A DNA stretch of 64,000 bases. Source: Rhizobium sp. CCGE531. GTDB lineage: Bacteria > Pseudomonadota > Alphaproteobacteria > Rhizobiales > Rhizobiaceae. Positions 17,627 through 26,239 of the stretch are shown piece by piece. The position numbers and the translations under genes were made by a program. Each line of letters starts with the position of its first letter. Position 1 is the first letter of the stretch. The stretch is taken from contig NZ_CP032684.1 of NCBI RefSeq assembly GCF_003627795.1, positions 2,023,001 to 2,087,000 of the forward strand, read 5' to 3'. Under the pieces are notes generated by a model. The model was not told the origin of the DNA. It saw nothing but the letters and a program-made list of their open reading frames with translations, and did no database searches.

Positions 17627-18427
17627 TTGAGTTTGATTGGTTCCTTTCAGCCGCTTTATTCCGTTTCCGGCTTTTTCGTCGGTATGCTGGTCGGCATAAC
17701 CGGCGTCGGCGGCGGCTCCTTGATGACGCCCCTGCTCGTCCTGCTCTTTGGCGTGCACCCGGCGACGGCCGTTGGCACCGACCTGCTCTATGCCGCAATC
17801 ACCAAGACAGCGGGAACGGCCGTGCACGGCATTCACGGGCGGGTCAATTGGCGGGTCGTCGGTCTCCTGGCCTCCGGCAGCGTCCCGGCGGCGCTCGCCA
17901 TGCTCTGGATCATGGCCGGCGTCAATCGCGAGAGCCCTGCCGTCGCCCATACCATCACCCTGTCCCTGGGCTGTCTCCTGGCTTTGACGGCACTGATGCT
18001 GATCTTCCGTGGCCAGATCCTGGCGGCCATTCGCAAATGGCGCGGCGAGCGCGGAACCATATCGCCTCGCAACATCGCTTTGCTGACAGTCCTTCTCGGC
18101 CTTATACTCGGCATTCTTGTCACCATGACCTCTGTCGGCGCGGGCGCGCTCGGTGTCACCGTCCTGCTGGTGCTTTATCCGCAGACGGATGTGCGCGAAA
18201 TCGTCGGCTCGGACATCGTCCATGCCGTGCCACTAACCCTGATCGGCGGCATGGGCTATTGGTTCATCGGCGAGATCAACTGGACAATGCTGTTCGCCCT
18301 GCTGGTAGGCTCGATCCCGGGCATTGTTGCCGGCAGCCTGCTGGCGCCGCGCCTGCACGAGCGGTCCGTGCGCATCATCCTCGCCGCCACGCTGGCCATC
18401 GTCGCCTGGAAGCTGATCCTTCCCTAG
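17627..18427 (+). CDS. TSUP (TauE/SafE) family membrane transporter
   Basis: 266 residues, mostly hydrophobic, with about eight membrane segments. The family's repeat motif is clear: FFVGMLVGITGVGGGSLMTPLLVLLFGVHPATAVGTDLLYA in the first half and a second half with GILVTMTSVGAGALG. TSUP proteins move sulfite, sulfonates or related organic anions across the inner membrane. The start is a TTG at 17627 with a weak AAGGG upstream; no better start is in frame. With the next gene it interrupts the leftward holB-metG run. Confidence 0.88.
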   Translation: MSLIGSFQPLYSVSGFFVGMLVGITGVGGGSLMTPLLVLLFGVHPATAVGTDLLYAAITKTAGTAVHGIHGRVNWRVVGLLASGSVPAALAMLWIMAGVNRESPAVAHTITLSLGCLLALTALMLIFRGQILAAIRKWRGERGTISPRNIALLTVLLGLILGILVTMTSVGAGALGVTVLLVLYPQTDVREIVGSDIVHAVPLTLIGGMGYWFIGEINWTMLFALLVGSIPGIVAGSLLAPRLHERSVRIILAATLAIVAWKLILP

Positions 18428-18588
18428 CGTATTCAAAGATAAGTGCGGAATTGGGTAGTGCGTGCGATCAACCAGATTCCGTTACCGGATGGGCGGCAAT
18501 GTGCGAGGGGCGGTCATTGAAAATTTTCGCCAGTTATCATTAAAGGGAACCTCGGTTGTTGCCATGACATCGATCAACGAGGTTCGAT

Positions 18589-19188
18589 ATGAATCGGCTT
18601 GGTATAGCGTTCCTCGCGTCGAATAATGGAACATCCTTTCGCGCCGTCAACGAGGCCATTCGCGCGAATAGAATAGACGCGGCAGCCGTCGTGCTGATCA
18701 GCAACAAAGCTTCTTCCTCGGCGCTTGCCTATGCTGAAGCCAATGGCATTCCCTCGTTTCACATCCCGACAAAAGACAGGGAGGCGGATGCAGGCAAACA
18801 GCTTCGGGACACGCTCATCGACCATGGAGCTGAACTCGTTGTCTTATCTGGCTATCTCAGGAAACTAGGCCCCCTCTCGTTGGAGGCGTTTGATCGACGG
18901 ATATTGAATGTTCATCCAGGGCTCTTGCCGAAATACGGCGGGTTGGGAATGTATGGGCGCAGGGTGCATCAAGCGGTGCTCGAAAATGGAGAGACCGAAA
19001 CGGGCGCAACGATCCACCTTGTCGACGGAGAATATGACCATGGTGGAACAGTGGCCACTGCGACTGTTCAAATCGATCCATTAGATGACGTGCTTTCGCT
19101 AGAGCAGCGGGTTATGGCTGCGGAATGCGACCTTTTCGTTGACCTCATACGTCGCATCGCAACGGGCAAACTGCGACTACCTTTGTAA
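18589..19188 (+). CDS. PurN-like formyltransferase family protein
   Basis: 199 residues, slightly shorter than PurN. The catalytic residues of the formyltransferase fold are present: Asn and His in ILNVHPGLLPKYGGLGMYG and the Asp in HLVDGEYDHGGTV. The N-terminal phosphate loop, LASNNGTSF, departs from the GSGSN usual in PurN, so the substrate may not be GAR. The ATG follows GAGG at 6 nt. Base composition appears lower in G+C than the neighbours, and the direction is opposite to the flanking holB/metG genes, so it is probably a later arrival. No purL, purM or purH is in the window. Confidence 0.75.
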   Translation: MNRLGIAFLASNNGTSFRAVNEAIRANRIDAAAVVLISNKASSSALAYAEANGIPSFHIPTKDREADAGKQLRDTLIDHGAELVVLSGYLRKLGPLSLEAFDRRILNVHPGLLPKYGGLGMYGRRVHQAVLENGETETGATIHLVDGEYDHGGTVATATVQIDPLDDVLSLEQRVMAAECDLFVDLIRRIATGKLRLPL

Positions 19189-19191
19189 ATT

Positions 19192-19224
19192 GGCATCTGC
19201 TTTGGGCCGCGAGCAGCAGACGCC
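19192..19224. terminator. Hairpin between convergent purN-like and holB genes
   Basis: GGCATCTGCT at 19192-19201 pairs with AGCAGACGCC at 19215-19224 with one mismatch. There is no strong T-run on either side, so termination activity is uncertain, but the position between converging genes is right. Confidence 0.4.
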
Positions 19225-19226
19225 AT

Positions 19227-19270
19227 CAATTCCGGCAAACTGCGCAGCGGTTTTCCGTCAGCGATTGCAT
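19227..19270 (+). repeat. Partial RIME-like element
   Basis: Contains CAATTCC and TGCGCAGCGGTTTTCCGTC as in the full copies near 32.8 and 46.8 kb, but the second palindrome is missing. It marks the junction between the purN-like gene and holB. Confidence 0.65.
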
Positions 19271-19277
19271 AATAAAT

Positions 19278-20309
19278 CTACGCCGAAAGTTGCTGCTTGA
19301 GCTCGCCGAGAATGGTGATCAGCGTTTGCTTGCGGTCGAGATTATAGGCTTGCGACACGTTCAGCCGCTCGGTGGTCTCGAAATGCAGGCGGGCCAGCTT
19401 TTCGGCCGTGGCAACGGAACCGTCGAGCGCGGCGGCGCGGGCGCGATCGATGATGTCATCGCCGATATGAGCCACGAAGAAGCCGAAGATCGTGTCGCTG
19501 TCCTTGCCTGAAAGCGCATCGGCGAGGCGGTGCATTGCCTTGCGGGCCGCGGGGCCATCCGCTGAAAGCGCCTGGCGATAGGCCTCGATGATTTCACCGC
19601 CGCCGTAATTCAGCAGTTTGAGCGCCTCGCTGACGCTGCCCTTGGCGGCCGCGAGCAATTCGCTCCCCTGCCCGGCCGGCACGCCTAGATTTTCGAGCGC
19701 CATGCGCAAGGAATCATCTGCAAGCGGCGCGAGCTTCAAAGGCAGGCAGCGCGAGCGGATCGTCGGCAGAAGCCGGCCCGGCGCATGCGAAAGCACGAGG
19801 AACAAAGCGCGCTTCGGCGGCTCCTCGAGGATCTTCAGGATGGCATTGGCGGCGCTGCGGTTGAGATCGTCGGCTGGATCGATGATGACGATCCGCCAAT
19901 TGCCCGTGCCCGAGGTCTGCGAGAAGAACTTTCCGGCGCGGCGCACCTCGTCCACGGTGATTGCCGACTTCACCTTGCCGGTCTTGTCATCGACCGGTCG
20001 GCTGAGATGCAGCAGATTGTGGGAGGCGCCACCGGAAATCTGCCGGCTGACGGCGGATGCCGGGTCCGGATCGCCGATCGTCTCCGGCGCGGATGCGGGA
20101 TCGGGATGGGAGAGAACATGATTGGCGAAACGAAAGGCAAGCGTCGCCTTGCCGATGCCCTCAGGCCCCTCGATCAGCATGGCATGATGCCCCTTGCCGG
20201 AGCGATAGGATTGGGCGAGGAAAGCCTCGGCCTGCTCATGGCCGAAGAGCTTCACATTGTCCTGTGGAGGAATGGCGCCGTCGAGGACGCCCGGCCGTTC
20301 GTCACTCAT
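19278..20309 (-). CDS. holB: DNA polymerase III subunit delta'
   Basis: 343 residues from ATG 20309, which overlaps the tmk stop as ATGA. The AAA+ features are [19 protein letters not shown] (Walker A-like), [56 protein letters not shown] (Walker B and sensor region, with the conserved SRC). Delta' is part of the clamp-loader complex that places the sliding clamp on DNA. The frame runs on upstream of 20309 inside tmk but has no site there. The tmk-holB pairing is standard. Confidence 0.95.
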   Translation of the reverse strand: MSDERPGVLDGAIPPQDNVKLFGHEQAEAFLAQSYRSGKGHHAMLIEGPEGIGKATLAFRFANHVLSHPDPASAPETIGDPDPASAVSRQISGGASHNLLHLSRPVDDKTGKVKSAITVDEVRRAGKFFSQTSGTGNWRIVIIDPADDLNRSAANAILKILEEPPKRALFLVLSHAPGRLLPTIRSRCLPLKLAPLADDSLRMALENLGVPAGQGSELLAAAKGSVSEALKLLNYGGGEIIEAYRQALSADGPAARKAMHRLADALSGKDSDTIFGFFVAHIGDDIIDRARAAALDGSVATAEKLARLHFETTERLNVSQAYNLDRKQTLITILGELKQQLSA

Positions 20310-20983
20310 TGTGCCGCTTCCGATCCCGCGGCGATATTGGCAGCCCCAAGTCGCTTGTCCACGATCCCGGCTATTTCCGCCGCGATATCGTCTTCGGACC
20401 GCTGTGCGTCGATGACGTGGCAACGATCGGGTTCGCGGGCGGCGATATCGAGAAAGGCCTCGCGGCGTTTCTCATGGGTTTGCATCTCTTCCTTCTCGAA
20501 GCGATCGGGCGCGGCGACGGCGGAGGCGCGTTTGCGTGCGCGCTCCAGGCCGATTTTGGCCGGGATGTCGAGAATGAGCGTGCAGTCCGGCACGACGCCG
20601 TTGACGGCGACCCTTTGCAGGGCCTCGACATAGTCAGGCTCGAGATTGCCCGTCACGCCCTGATAGACGCGCGAGGAATCCATGAAGCGATCGCAAAGGA
20701 CGATGGTGCCGCGCGAAAGCGCCGGACGAATGACTTCCTCGACATGATCGTTGCGGGCGGCGGCGAAGAGAATAGCCTCCATTCGCGTGCCGAACATTTC
20801 CGCCGCGCCGGAAAGCAGGACGTGTCGCACAGCTTCCGCGCCCGGTGATCCGCCGGGTTCGCGCGTCACGAGAACCTCATGGCCACGGTCGCGCAACCGT
20901 TCAGCCAGCCGGCGAATCTGGGTGGATTTGCCGGCCCCTTCCCCGCCTTCGAAGCTTACGAATAATCCGTTTGCATCAGCCAA
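20306..20983 (-). CDS. tmk: Thymidylate kinase
   Basis: 225 residues. The P-loop is [21 protein letters not shown], the DR[FY] nucleoside motif is [12 protein letters not shown], and the lid segment has Arg-rich [14 protein letters not shown]. It phosphorylates dTMP to dTDP for DNA synthesis. It is coupled to holB by a 4-bp overlap and lies 153 bp downstream of the carboxypeptidase paralogue in the same direction. Confidence 0.96.
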   Translation of the reverse strand: MADANGLFVSFEGGEGAGKSTQIRRLAERLRDRGHEVLVTREPGGSPGAEAVRHVLLSGAAEMFGTRMEAILFAAARNDHVEEVIRPALSRGTIVLCDRFMDSSRVYQGVTGNLEPDYVEALQRVAVNGVVPDCTLILDIPAKIGLERARKRASAVAAPDRFEKEEMQTHEKRREAFLDIAAREPDRCHVIDAQRSEDDIAAEIAGIVDKRLGAANIAAGSEAAQ

Positions 20984-21136
20984 TGATCATGTCCTGCACT
21001 TTTCGCGTGCCATCCGTCTGGTATGCGATACGCATCCTGTTTAACCCAAGACATGCCTCGGTGGAACCGTGCATGTCTCGATGTGCGTGACTCTATATGG
21101 GGTGTGAACAGAGATTTCGCGAGCCGTTCGGCTCTC

Positions 21137-22345
21137 TCAGCTCGGCAAAGGCTTATCCCATAGCCAGGAAAACAGCAGGGATTCCGTCAATTCCATGAAG
21201 GCATCGAAGGCGCGGCGGCCCAATGTGCCCTGCCCGACCGATTCCTTCGTGTAGAGCGGGAGTTCACGCACCAGCCGCGCGCCGAGGAACACGCGAAGGG
21301 TTCCCGCTTCGTAGCCTGCGGCCACGGGCGCGGCCAGCGGCCAGCGATAGACGATGCGCGCCGACAGCCGATCCGGCGTTTCGATCGGGACATAGACATC
21401 GACGGGTATCTTCGCCTGCAGGCCGACGGTGGAGGCGGCGCCACCATAGACGCTGGCATCGCCGATCACTTCGCCATCGGCGAAGATGCGTTGGCTCTTG
21501 AAGTTGCCGAGGCCCCATTCAAGGACGCGCCGCGTCTCCTCGATGCGTTCCTTGTCGCTTTTCAGGCCTCCAAGCGCCAGGAACAGCCGGCGGCCGTCGC
21601 GCTGGATGGAGGCGACGATCGAAAAGCCTTCGCCTTCGGCAAAGCCGAGCCCCAGGCCGTCCACGCCGATATTGAGCAAAAGCATCGGGTTCTTGTTGCG
21701 CTGATAGATCTTGTTCCAGGTGAAGTCGGCCTGCCCGAAATATTTGTAGAGATCCGGGTGCTTCTCCTGCAGGTCCTGCGCCAGCATGACCATTTCCCGC
21801 GCGGAAACCTTGCTGCCGCCCTTGGGGTCGCTCGCATCGGGTAGGCCGGTGGAATTGGTAAAGGTCGCCCGCGACATGCCGATCTCGCGCGCGCGGGCCG
21901 TCATGCGCCGCGCGAACTCGCGTTCGCTGACGGACATGCCTTCCGCCAGAATAATGCAACCGTCATTCGCCTGCTGGACGGCCACGCCCTGGATCAAGTC
22001 GCCGACGCGTACGCGCGATTTCAGCGCGGCGAACATCGTCGATGCGCGCGAGGGAGCGCCGCCCGTCCGCCAGGCGTTTTCCGAGACGGGATATTCGGTA
22101 TCGAGGCTGAGTTGCCCTCTTCCGATCGCGTCGAAGACGACATCAAGCGTCATCAACTTCGCAAGCGATGCCGGCGAAATCAGCTGGTCCTCGTTCTTCG
22201 CAAGCAGGATTGTGCCGGTCGAGGCCTCGATCAGGAATGCCTGCGCGGCCTTGGTATCGAAAGTACCAGGTGCCGCCTGCGCAAAGGCGGAGGCGTGGCC
22301 GATCCCGAGGACAAAAAGGAACAAAAGAATCAAGCGCTTTGGCAT
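21137..22345 (-). CDS. DacF-like D-alanyl-D-alanine carboxypeptidase paralogue with degraded SxN and KTG motifs
   Basis: 402 residues with a signal peptide (ends FAQA), an S11 peptidase domain and a C-terminal PBP5-like beta domain plus a hydrophobic tail (LLFSWLWDKPL). The nucleophile motif S60-L-A-K63 is intact. At the second motif the Ser is Gln (Q125-A-N127), and at the KTG position the sequence reads G232-L-G234 in VDGLGLGFAEGEGFSIVAS. The frame is unbroken and the fold residues are retained, so this is not a pseudogene. It may bind but poorly hydrolyse peptidoglycan, or have an altered substrate. It lies in the rlpA-dac-tmk-holB run. Confidence 0.88.
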   Translation of the reverse strand: MPKRLILLFLFVLGIGHASAFAQAAPGTFDTKAAQAFLIEASTGTILLAKNEDQLISPASLAKLMTLDVVFDAIGRGQLSLDTEYPVSENAWRTGGAPSRASTMFAALKSRVRVGDLIQGVAVQQANDGCIILAEGMSVSEREFARRMTARAREIGMSRATFTNSTGLPDASDPKGGSKVSAREMVMLAQDLQEKHPDLYKYFGQADFTWNKIYQRNKNPMLLLNIGVDGLGLGFAEGEGFSIVASIQRDGRRLFLALGGLKSDKERIEETRRVLEWGLGNFKSQRIFADGEVIGDASVYGGAASTVGLQAKIPVDVYVPIETPDRLSARIVYRWPLAAPVAAGYEAGTLRVFLGARLVRELPLYTKESVGQGTLGRRAFDAFMELTESLLFSWLWDKPLPS

Positions 22346-22415
22346 ATCGTCCCCTTCATCCGATCACCGGCACGATTATTTTAGTGACGGGTTGAGATTC
22401 AGGCAATGATACCGA

Positions 22416-23606
22416 TCAATCCGCCTGCGTCGCGCCTTGATGCCCGCGGTGATAGGACGAAAGGATCGATTCCTGCGTCAACCCGTCATTGCGAACCATG
22501 ACGGCATCGAAGGCGAGATTGACATAAACCGTCTTGACGGGAGCTTCCTGGTAGGCGGCAACGGTCGAGCCCGGGGTTTCATCCTTCAGGCTTGCAAGAC
22601 GTCGCGAGAAGTCCGGCCGTTCATAGGGGATCGGGCCGATTCTCGGAAGGACGACCATGGACGGATCTCCCGACTCCGCTGCCGGCATGGCGCCGCCGTT
22701 CCATTCCATCGGCGGCGGATCGTTGCGCTTGCTGCGGTTGTAACCGGCATCCGGCGTCGAGCCGGCGAAAGCCGTCGTCGCGTAAGGCGATTGGCGCGGA
22801 ATGGGAGCGATCGCCGGCGCGGCGTCATAGCTGCGCTGCTGGCGGCTTGCGCGAAGCGGGGTTTCGGAATCAGGCAGCTGATCTGCGGTCATACGGCCTG
22901 CGGAAGCAACCATCACGCCCGTCGCGATCTGACCGCCCGGATTGATACTGGGCAAGCGCGAACCCTTCGGAATGTAGGAAGCCATCAGATAAGGGTCGTC
23001 ATGGCCGTCCATCCGGGCGCGGCCGACATATTGCACGCGCACATCGCCGGTGCCGCTGTGCTGCAGATCGAGCATCTGCGCGGTCTTATTGGAAAGGTCG
23101 ATGATGCGGCCGGGGTGGTAGGGGCCGCGATCGTTGACGCGCACGATGATGGATGAGCCGGTCTCGACATTGGTAACGCGGGCGTAGCTCGGCAGCGGGA
23201 AGGTCGGATGCGCGGCGGTCAATGCCTGCTGGTCGTAGACTTCGCCATTGGCCGTCAGGCGGCCGTGAAAGGCAGAGCCGTACCAGGAAGCGATGCCGAC
23301 CTTGCTGTAACCGTAATCTTCCTTGGGGTAATACCACTTACCCTTCACCTGATAGGGATTGCCGACCATGAAGCGGCCGCCGCCCTTCGGCACGGGGCCG
23401 TTGTTGACGACGCGAGGGCTCGCCTTCACGCCATATTCCTTCTCGGAGAAATATTCCTTGCCGTGTTGGCGCGTCGAGGCGACCTTCTGAGACGTTCCGC
23501 AGGCCGTGATGGTTGCGCACATCAGGGAAAGAGCAAACCAACGCATACCCGTTGCGCATGTCACCGCACGATTTTCTGATGTCATCTGTCCCAAGCCGCT
23601 ACTCAT
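22416..23606 (-). CDS. rlpA: RlpA-like septal ring lytic transglycosylase (lipoprotein)
   Basis: 396 residues from ATG 23606. The double-psi beta-barrel domain is clear at YSKVGIASWYGSAFHGRLTANGEVYD and RVTNVETGSSIIVRVNDRGPYHPGRIIDLS, with the catalytic-type Asp in VNDRGPY. A signal peptide with a lipobox (MCATITAC) starts at an internal ATG at 23546, so translation may begin there or at 23585; none has a strong site. The C-terminal half is low complexity and no SPOR domain is recognisable. RlpA cleaves denuded glycan strands at the division site in some species; here it heads the dac-tmk-holB run. Confidence 0.9.
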   Translation of the reverse strand: MSSGLGQMTSENRAVTCATGMRWFALSLMCATITACGTSQKVASTRQHGKEYFSEKEYGVKASPRVVNNGPVPKGGGRFMVGNPYQVKGKWYYPKEDYGYSKVGIASWYGSAFHGRLTANGEVYDQQALTAAHPTFPLPSYARVTNVETGSSIIVRVNDRGPYHPGRIIDLSNKTAQMLDLQHSGTGDVRVQYVGRARMDGHDDPYLMASYIPKGSRLPSINPGGQIATGVMVASAGRMTADQLPDSETPLRASRQQRSYDAAPAIAPIPRQSPYATTAFAGSTPDAGYNRSKRNDPPPMEWNGGAMPAAESGDPSMVVLPRIGPIPYERPDFSRRLASLKDETPGSTVAAYQEAPVKTVYVNLAFDAVMVRNDGLTQESILSSYHRGHQGATQAD

Positions 23607-23831
23607 TACTTTGACGGAGGTATGCTACCGGCACATTCCCTCATTCCGGTATCCTGCTACGCTCCAATCACCTAACGGTGCTTTAATCATGATTACAGTT
23701 TGTCGTTTTTGCGATGCAAATTGAGCGCACTGAAGAAATTCTGAAAGTCATGGTTAATGCACGGTAAAGCGGCGCCGGCTTGAAGTAGCGAGGGGGACCG
23801 TTTCGCATCCGGTTCTTCGCGCCGTCAACCA

Positions 23832-24704
23832 TCAATGGGGCATTGCGCCGATAATGTGTTGCAGCTTGTCCGGGTTGCGCATGCAATAGATGGCAACGAC
23901 CTTTTCGCGCTCGATGTGCAGCGCGGTCGTCTGCACGACGTTCCCGCCTTCGATCGTTACGAAGCCTGGCAAGCCGTCGATGACGGCATAATGGATCAGT
24001 CGCGAGGGCTCCGTGCGGAAAAGCCGCGCCAACTGCTCATGAAGCAGCATGACTGCCGGAAGCCCGATGTGCGGTCGCCGCGAGGTCGGTACCTTGCCAC
24101 CGCCGTCGGCATAAACAACGACATCCTCGGAAAGCAAGGCGCGAAGAGCGGCCATGTCCCCCGTTCGCGACGCGGTGAAGAAAGCGGTGGCAAATTTGAG
24201 CCCCTGTTCCCTGCCCACGGCAAAGCGCGGCCGCGCCTCGGTGACATGCGCCCTCGCCCGGCTGGCAAGCTTGCGGCAAGTGGCGGCCTCGCGGCCGATC
24301 GCGAACGCAACGTCGTCGAAATCCATGCCGAACACGTCATGCAGGAGAAAGGCGGCACGCTCCAGCGGTGACAGGCGTTCCAGCGCCAGCATCAACGGCA
24401 GCGTTATGTCGTCGGCCGCATCGGCATCTTCCGGATCGAAGATCGGCTCGGGCAGCCAGGAGCCCACATAGGATTCCCGGCGACGGCGTGCCGATTTCAG
24501 CTCGTTCAGGCAAAGCCTGGTGACGATGGTTCGCAGAAGCGCGGCGGGCGTGCGAACGGCAGCACGATCGATCGCCAGCCAGCGCAGCCAGGTATCCTGC
24601 ACGACGTCCTCGGCATCCGCGACCGATCCGAGCATGCGGTAGGCAAGCCTAACGAGGCGCGGGCGCAGTTCGGAGAAGATCGGATCCGAAGGCGTTTCAC
24701 TCAT
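23832..24704 (-). CDS. sigJ: ECF41-type sigma factor with SnoaL-like C-terminal domain (SigJ-like)
   Basis: 290 residues from ATG 24704, eight bases inside the end of the upstream oxidoreductase gene. Region sigma2 is LAYRMLGSVADAEDVVQDTWLRW, sigma4 is LSPLERAAFLLHDVFGMDFDDVAFAI with the HTH. A ~120-residue SnoaL-like extension follows. The three motifs I know for group ECF41 are all present: WLPEP (83-87), DGGGK (200-204) and NPDKL (277-281). In that group the extension, not an anti-sigma factor, sets activity. No anti-sigma gene is adjacent here. The signal is unknown; the partner oxidoreductase is the probable target. Confidence 0.93.
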   Translation of the reverse strand: MSETPSDPIFSELRPRLVRLAYRMLGSVADAEDVVQDTWLRWLAIDRAAVRTPAALLRTIVTRLCLNELKSARRRRESYVGSWLPEPIFDPEDADAADDITLPLMLALERLSPLERAAFLLHDVFGMDFDDVAFAIGREAATCRKLASRARAHVTEARPRFAVGREQGLKFATAFFTASRTGDMAALRALLSEDVVVYADGGGKVPTSRRPHIGLPAVMLLHEQLARLFRTEPSRLIHYAVIDGLPGFVTIEGGNVVQTTALHIEREKVVAIYCMRNPDKLQHIIGAMPH

Positions 24705-25320
24705 GGGCGGCAAGCTCGCGCGGGAATGACATGATTTCGCAGCCACGGGCGAATTGCAGCGTCGTCAGCGCCACCCGTCGCCCAAGATGGCGGGCGGTGG
24801 CGAGATCGGATGCAGGCGGCGCGGTCTCCGGGCCTTCATCCGTGTTCGCCTGCGCCGCCGCGCCAAGCCAGAAGCCGAGGCGGTTCATATCCTCTTCGGA
24901 ACCCGTCGAAGAGCAGTTCGCCGGCGGAAGATCGAGGCCGACCCAATGCATTCCGTGCTGGGCTGCGAAGATCACCATCTGCATCAGCGTCGAAAGCTTG
25001 TCGCCGGATCGTGACCCCGAGGTGGTGAAGCCCGCCGCGATCTTGTCCTTCCACAGGTAGCCCTTGGCGAGAACGGCATTCGATGTTGCCTCCTGGAACG
25101 CTTTGAACGATGCGGAAACCGCGCCCATATAGGTCGGCGACCCGAAGATGATGGCCTGCGCGGCATTGAGATCATCCCAGTGGCGCTCCACCTTGTCCAC
25201 CGTCAACAGCATGGCCTCGACGCCATCCACCTGCTCAACCCCCGCCCTCACGGCTTCCGCCTGCCGGCCCGTATGCCCATAGCCGCTATGATAGACGATT
25301 GCGATGCTCTGCCGGATCAT
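24697..25320 (-). CDS. Flavodoxin-like NAD(P)H:quinone/FMN oxidoreductase (WrbA-like)
   Basis: 207 residues. The FMN phosphate loop is IAIVYHSGYGHTGRQAEAV, and IIFGSPTYMGAVSASFKAFQEAT and FTTSGSRSGDKLSTLMQMV form the flavin ring contacts, as in WrbA/NQO proteins. I prefer ATG 25320: AAGGAG lies 6 nt upstream, whereas ATG 25326 abuts it. The last eight bases overlap the sigma-factor gene. Genes next to ECF41 sigma factors are often oxidoreductases, carboxymuconolactone decarboxylases or epimerases, so this fits the known pattern. A matching promoter lies upstream. Confidence 0.88.
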   Translation of the reverse strand: MIRQSIAIVYHSGYGHTGRQAEAVRAGVEQVDGVEAMLLTVDKVERHWDDLNAAQAIIFGSPTYMGAVSASFKAFQEATSNAVLAKGYLWKDKIAAGFTTSGSRSGDKLSTLMQMVIFAAQHGMHWVGLDLPPANCSSTGSEEDMNRLGFWLGAAAQANTDEGPETAPPASDLATARHLGRRVALTTLQFARGCEIMSFPRELAAHE

Positions 25321-25356
25321 TCTCATCTCCTTCGAAATTGGTGTTGCGAAGGGGAT

Positions 25357-25383
25357 GACAAGGCATGGGTGCGGATTGTGACA
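25357..25383 (-). promoter_or_regulatory. Candidate ECF41-dependent promoter
   Basis: On the minus strand TGTCACA (25377-25383) is followed after 16 bp by TGTC (25357-25360). I recall the ECF41 consensus as TGTCACA at -35 and CGTC at -10, so the first box is exact and the second differs by one base. It lies about 31-63 bp upstream of the oxidoreductase start, right for a promoter. Confidence 0.65.
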
Positions 25384-25506
25384 TGCCGGGATTTTATGGG
25401 AAGGTAAATTTTGGAAAAATCTACTGGCGGCCCGTGTCCGACGATAATGAGCATTACTTTTGCGCTGTAACCCTCTAACGCCGCGCGGCGCTAAGATCGG
25501 CAGAAC

Positions 25507-26121
25507 TCAAATATGCACGTCTCGCGCCTCCTGCTGAGTCAAGCGTAGGGCTGCCTGTGCGACGAGATCAGCAATGCGTTCCGACAGCCCAGGATCTGAG
25601 ACGGCTCGGGCAAGCGTAACGCCTCCGCTGAGCATAGCGAGCAGCACGATTGCCTGATCGTCTCGCGAAGCTGCGAGCGCGTTTGGATCCCGGTTCTCTG
25701 GCAAACCTGCGGCCACCTCTTCGACGAGGCGCTTCAGCTCCACCGTATAAGCGGCTCGCGTATCATCGTCCGAGCGCATAACGTCAGGGGACAGACTGGG
25801 CAAGGCACAGCTTTCGCCGAGATCGCAGGTTCGCTTATAACCAAGATAGAAGCTCACGAAGGTCGTCAGCCAGCCTCGCGGCTCTCTGGCTCTGAACGTC
25901 GCCACACCTTGCCGCAACTCTTCCAAGCCCGATAGCACAGCAGTGCGGAAAGCCTCGCTCTTGGACTTGAAGTGTCCATAGAAAGCGCCGTTGGTCACGC
26001 CTGCAGCCTTGGTCAATGCATCAATGCCGGCGCCACCATAGCCCTCCTTCCGAAAAACTTGCCCCGCCGCCGCTACGACCTTGGCTTTAGTCTCTTGTTT
26101 ATGTTCCGCGCTGTAACGCAT
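25507..26121 (-). CDS. TetR/AcrR family transcriptional regulator
   Basis: 204 residues from ATG 26121, with GGAG 5 nt before it. The HTH is AAAGQVFRKEGYGGAGIDALTKAAGVTNGAFYGHFKSKSEAF; the C-terminal ligand domain resembles TetR_C_11-type proteins. It is divergent from the tautomerase gene over about 118 bp that contain a perfect AGAGTG/CACTCT dyad. By the usual logic it represses itself and the tautomerase-VOC pair. G+C is visibly lower than in the housekeeping genes. Confidence 0.88.
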   Translation of the reverse strand: MRYSAEHKQETKAKVVAAAGQVFRKEGYGGAGIDALTKAAGVTNGAFYGHFKSKSEAFRTAVLSGLEELRQGVATFRAREPRGWLTTFVSFYLGYKRTCDLGESCALPSLSPDVMRSDDDTRAAYTVELKRLVEEVAAGLPENRDPNALAASRDDQAIVLLAMLSGGVTLARAVSDPGLSERIADLVAQAALRLTQQEARDVHI

Positions 26122-26134
26122 GCCGACTCCATTG

Positions 26135-26148
26135 AGAGTGACCACTCT
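26135..26148. promoter_or_regulatory. Candidate TetR operator dyad AGAGTG-N2-CACTCT
   Basis: A perfect 6-bp inverted repeat 14 bp upstream of the TetR start. The half-site AGAGTG recurs at 26164-26169, inside the candidate promoter of the divergent tautomerase gene, followed by a second dyad, ATCCAT-N4-ATGGAT, at 26170-26185. Confidence 0.55.
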
Positions 26149-26155
26149 TTATATC

Positions 26156-26184
26156 TTGCATAGAGAGTGATCCATGTGTATGGA
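26156..26184 (+). promoter_or_regulatory. Candidate sigma-70-like promoter of the tautomerase gene
   Basis: TTGCAT (26156-26161), a 17-bp spacer, then TATGGA (26179-26184). The spacer contains the AGAGTG half-site, so repressor binding there would block polymerase. Confidence 0.4.
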
Positions 26185-26239
26185 TAGAGAGCATTCGATA
26201 TATATCAAATGCTATCCCTATTCAAATGAGGAGAAATCC

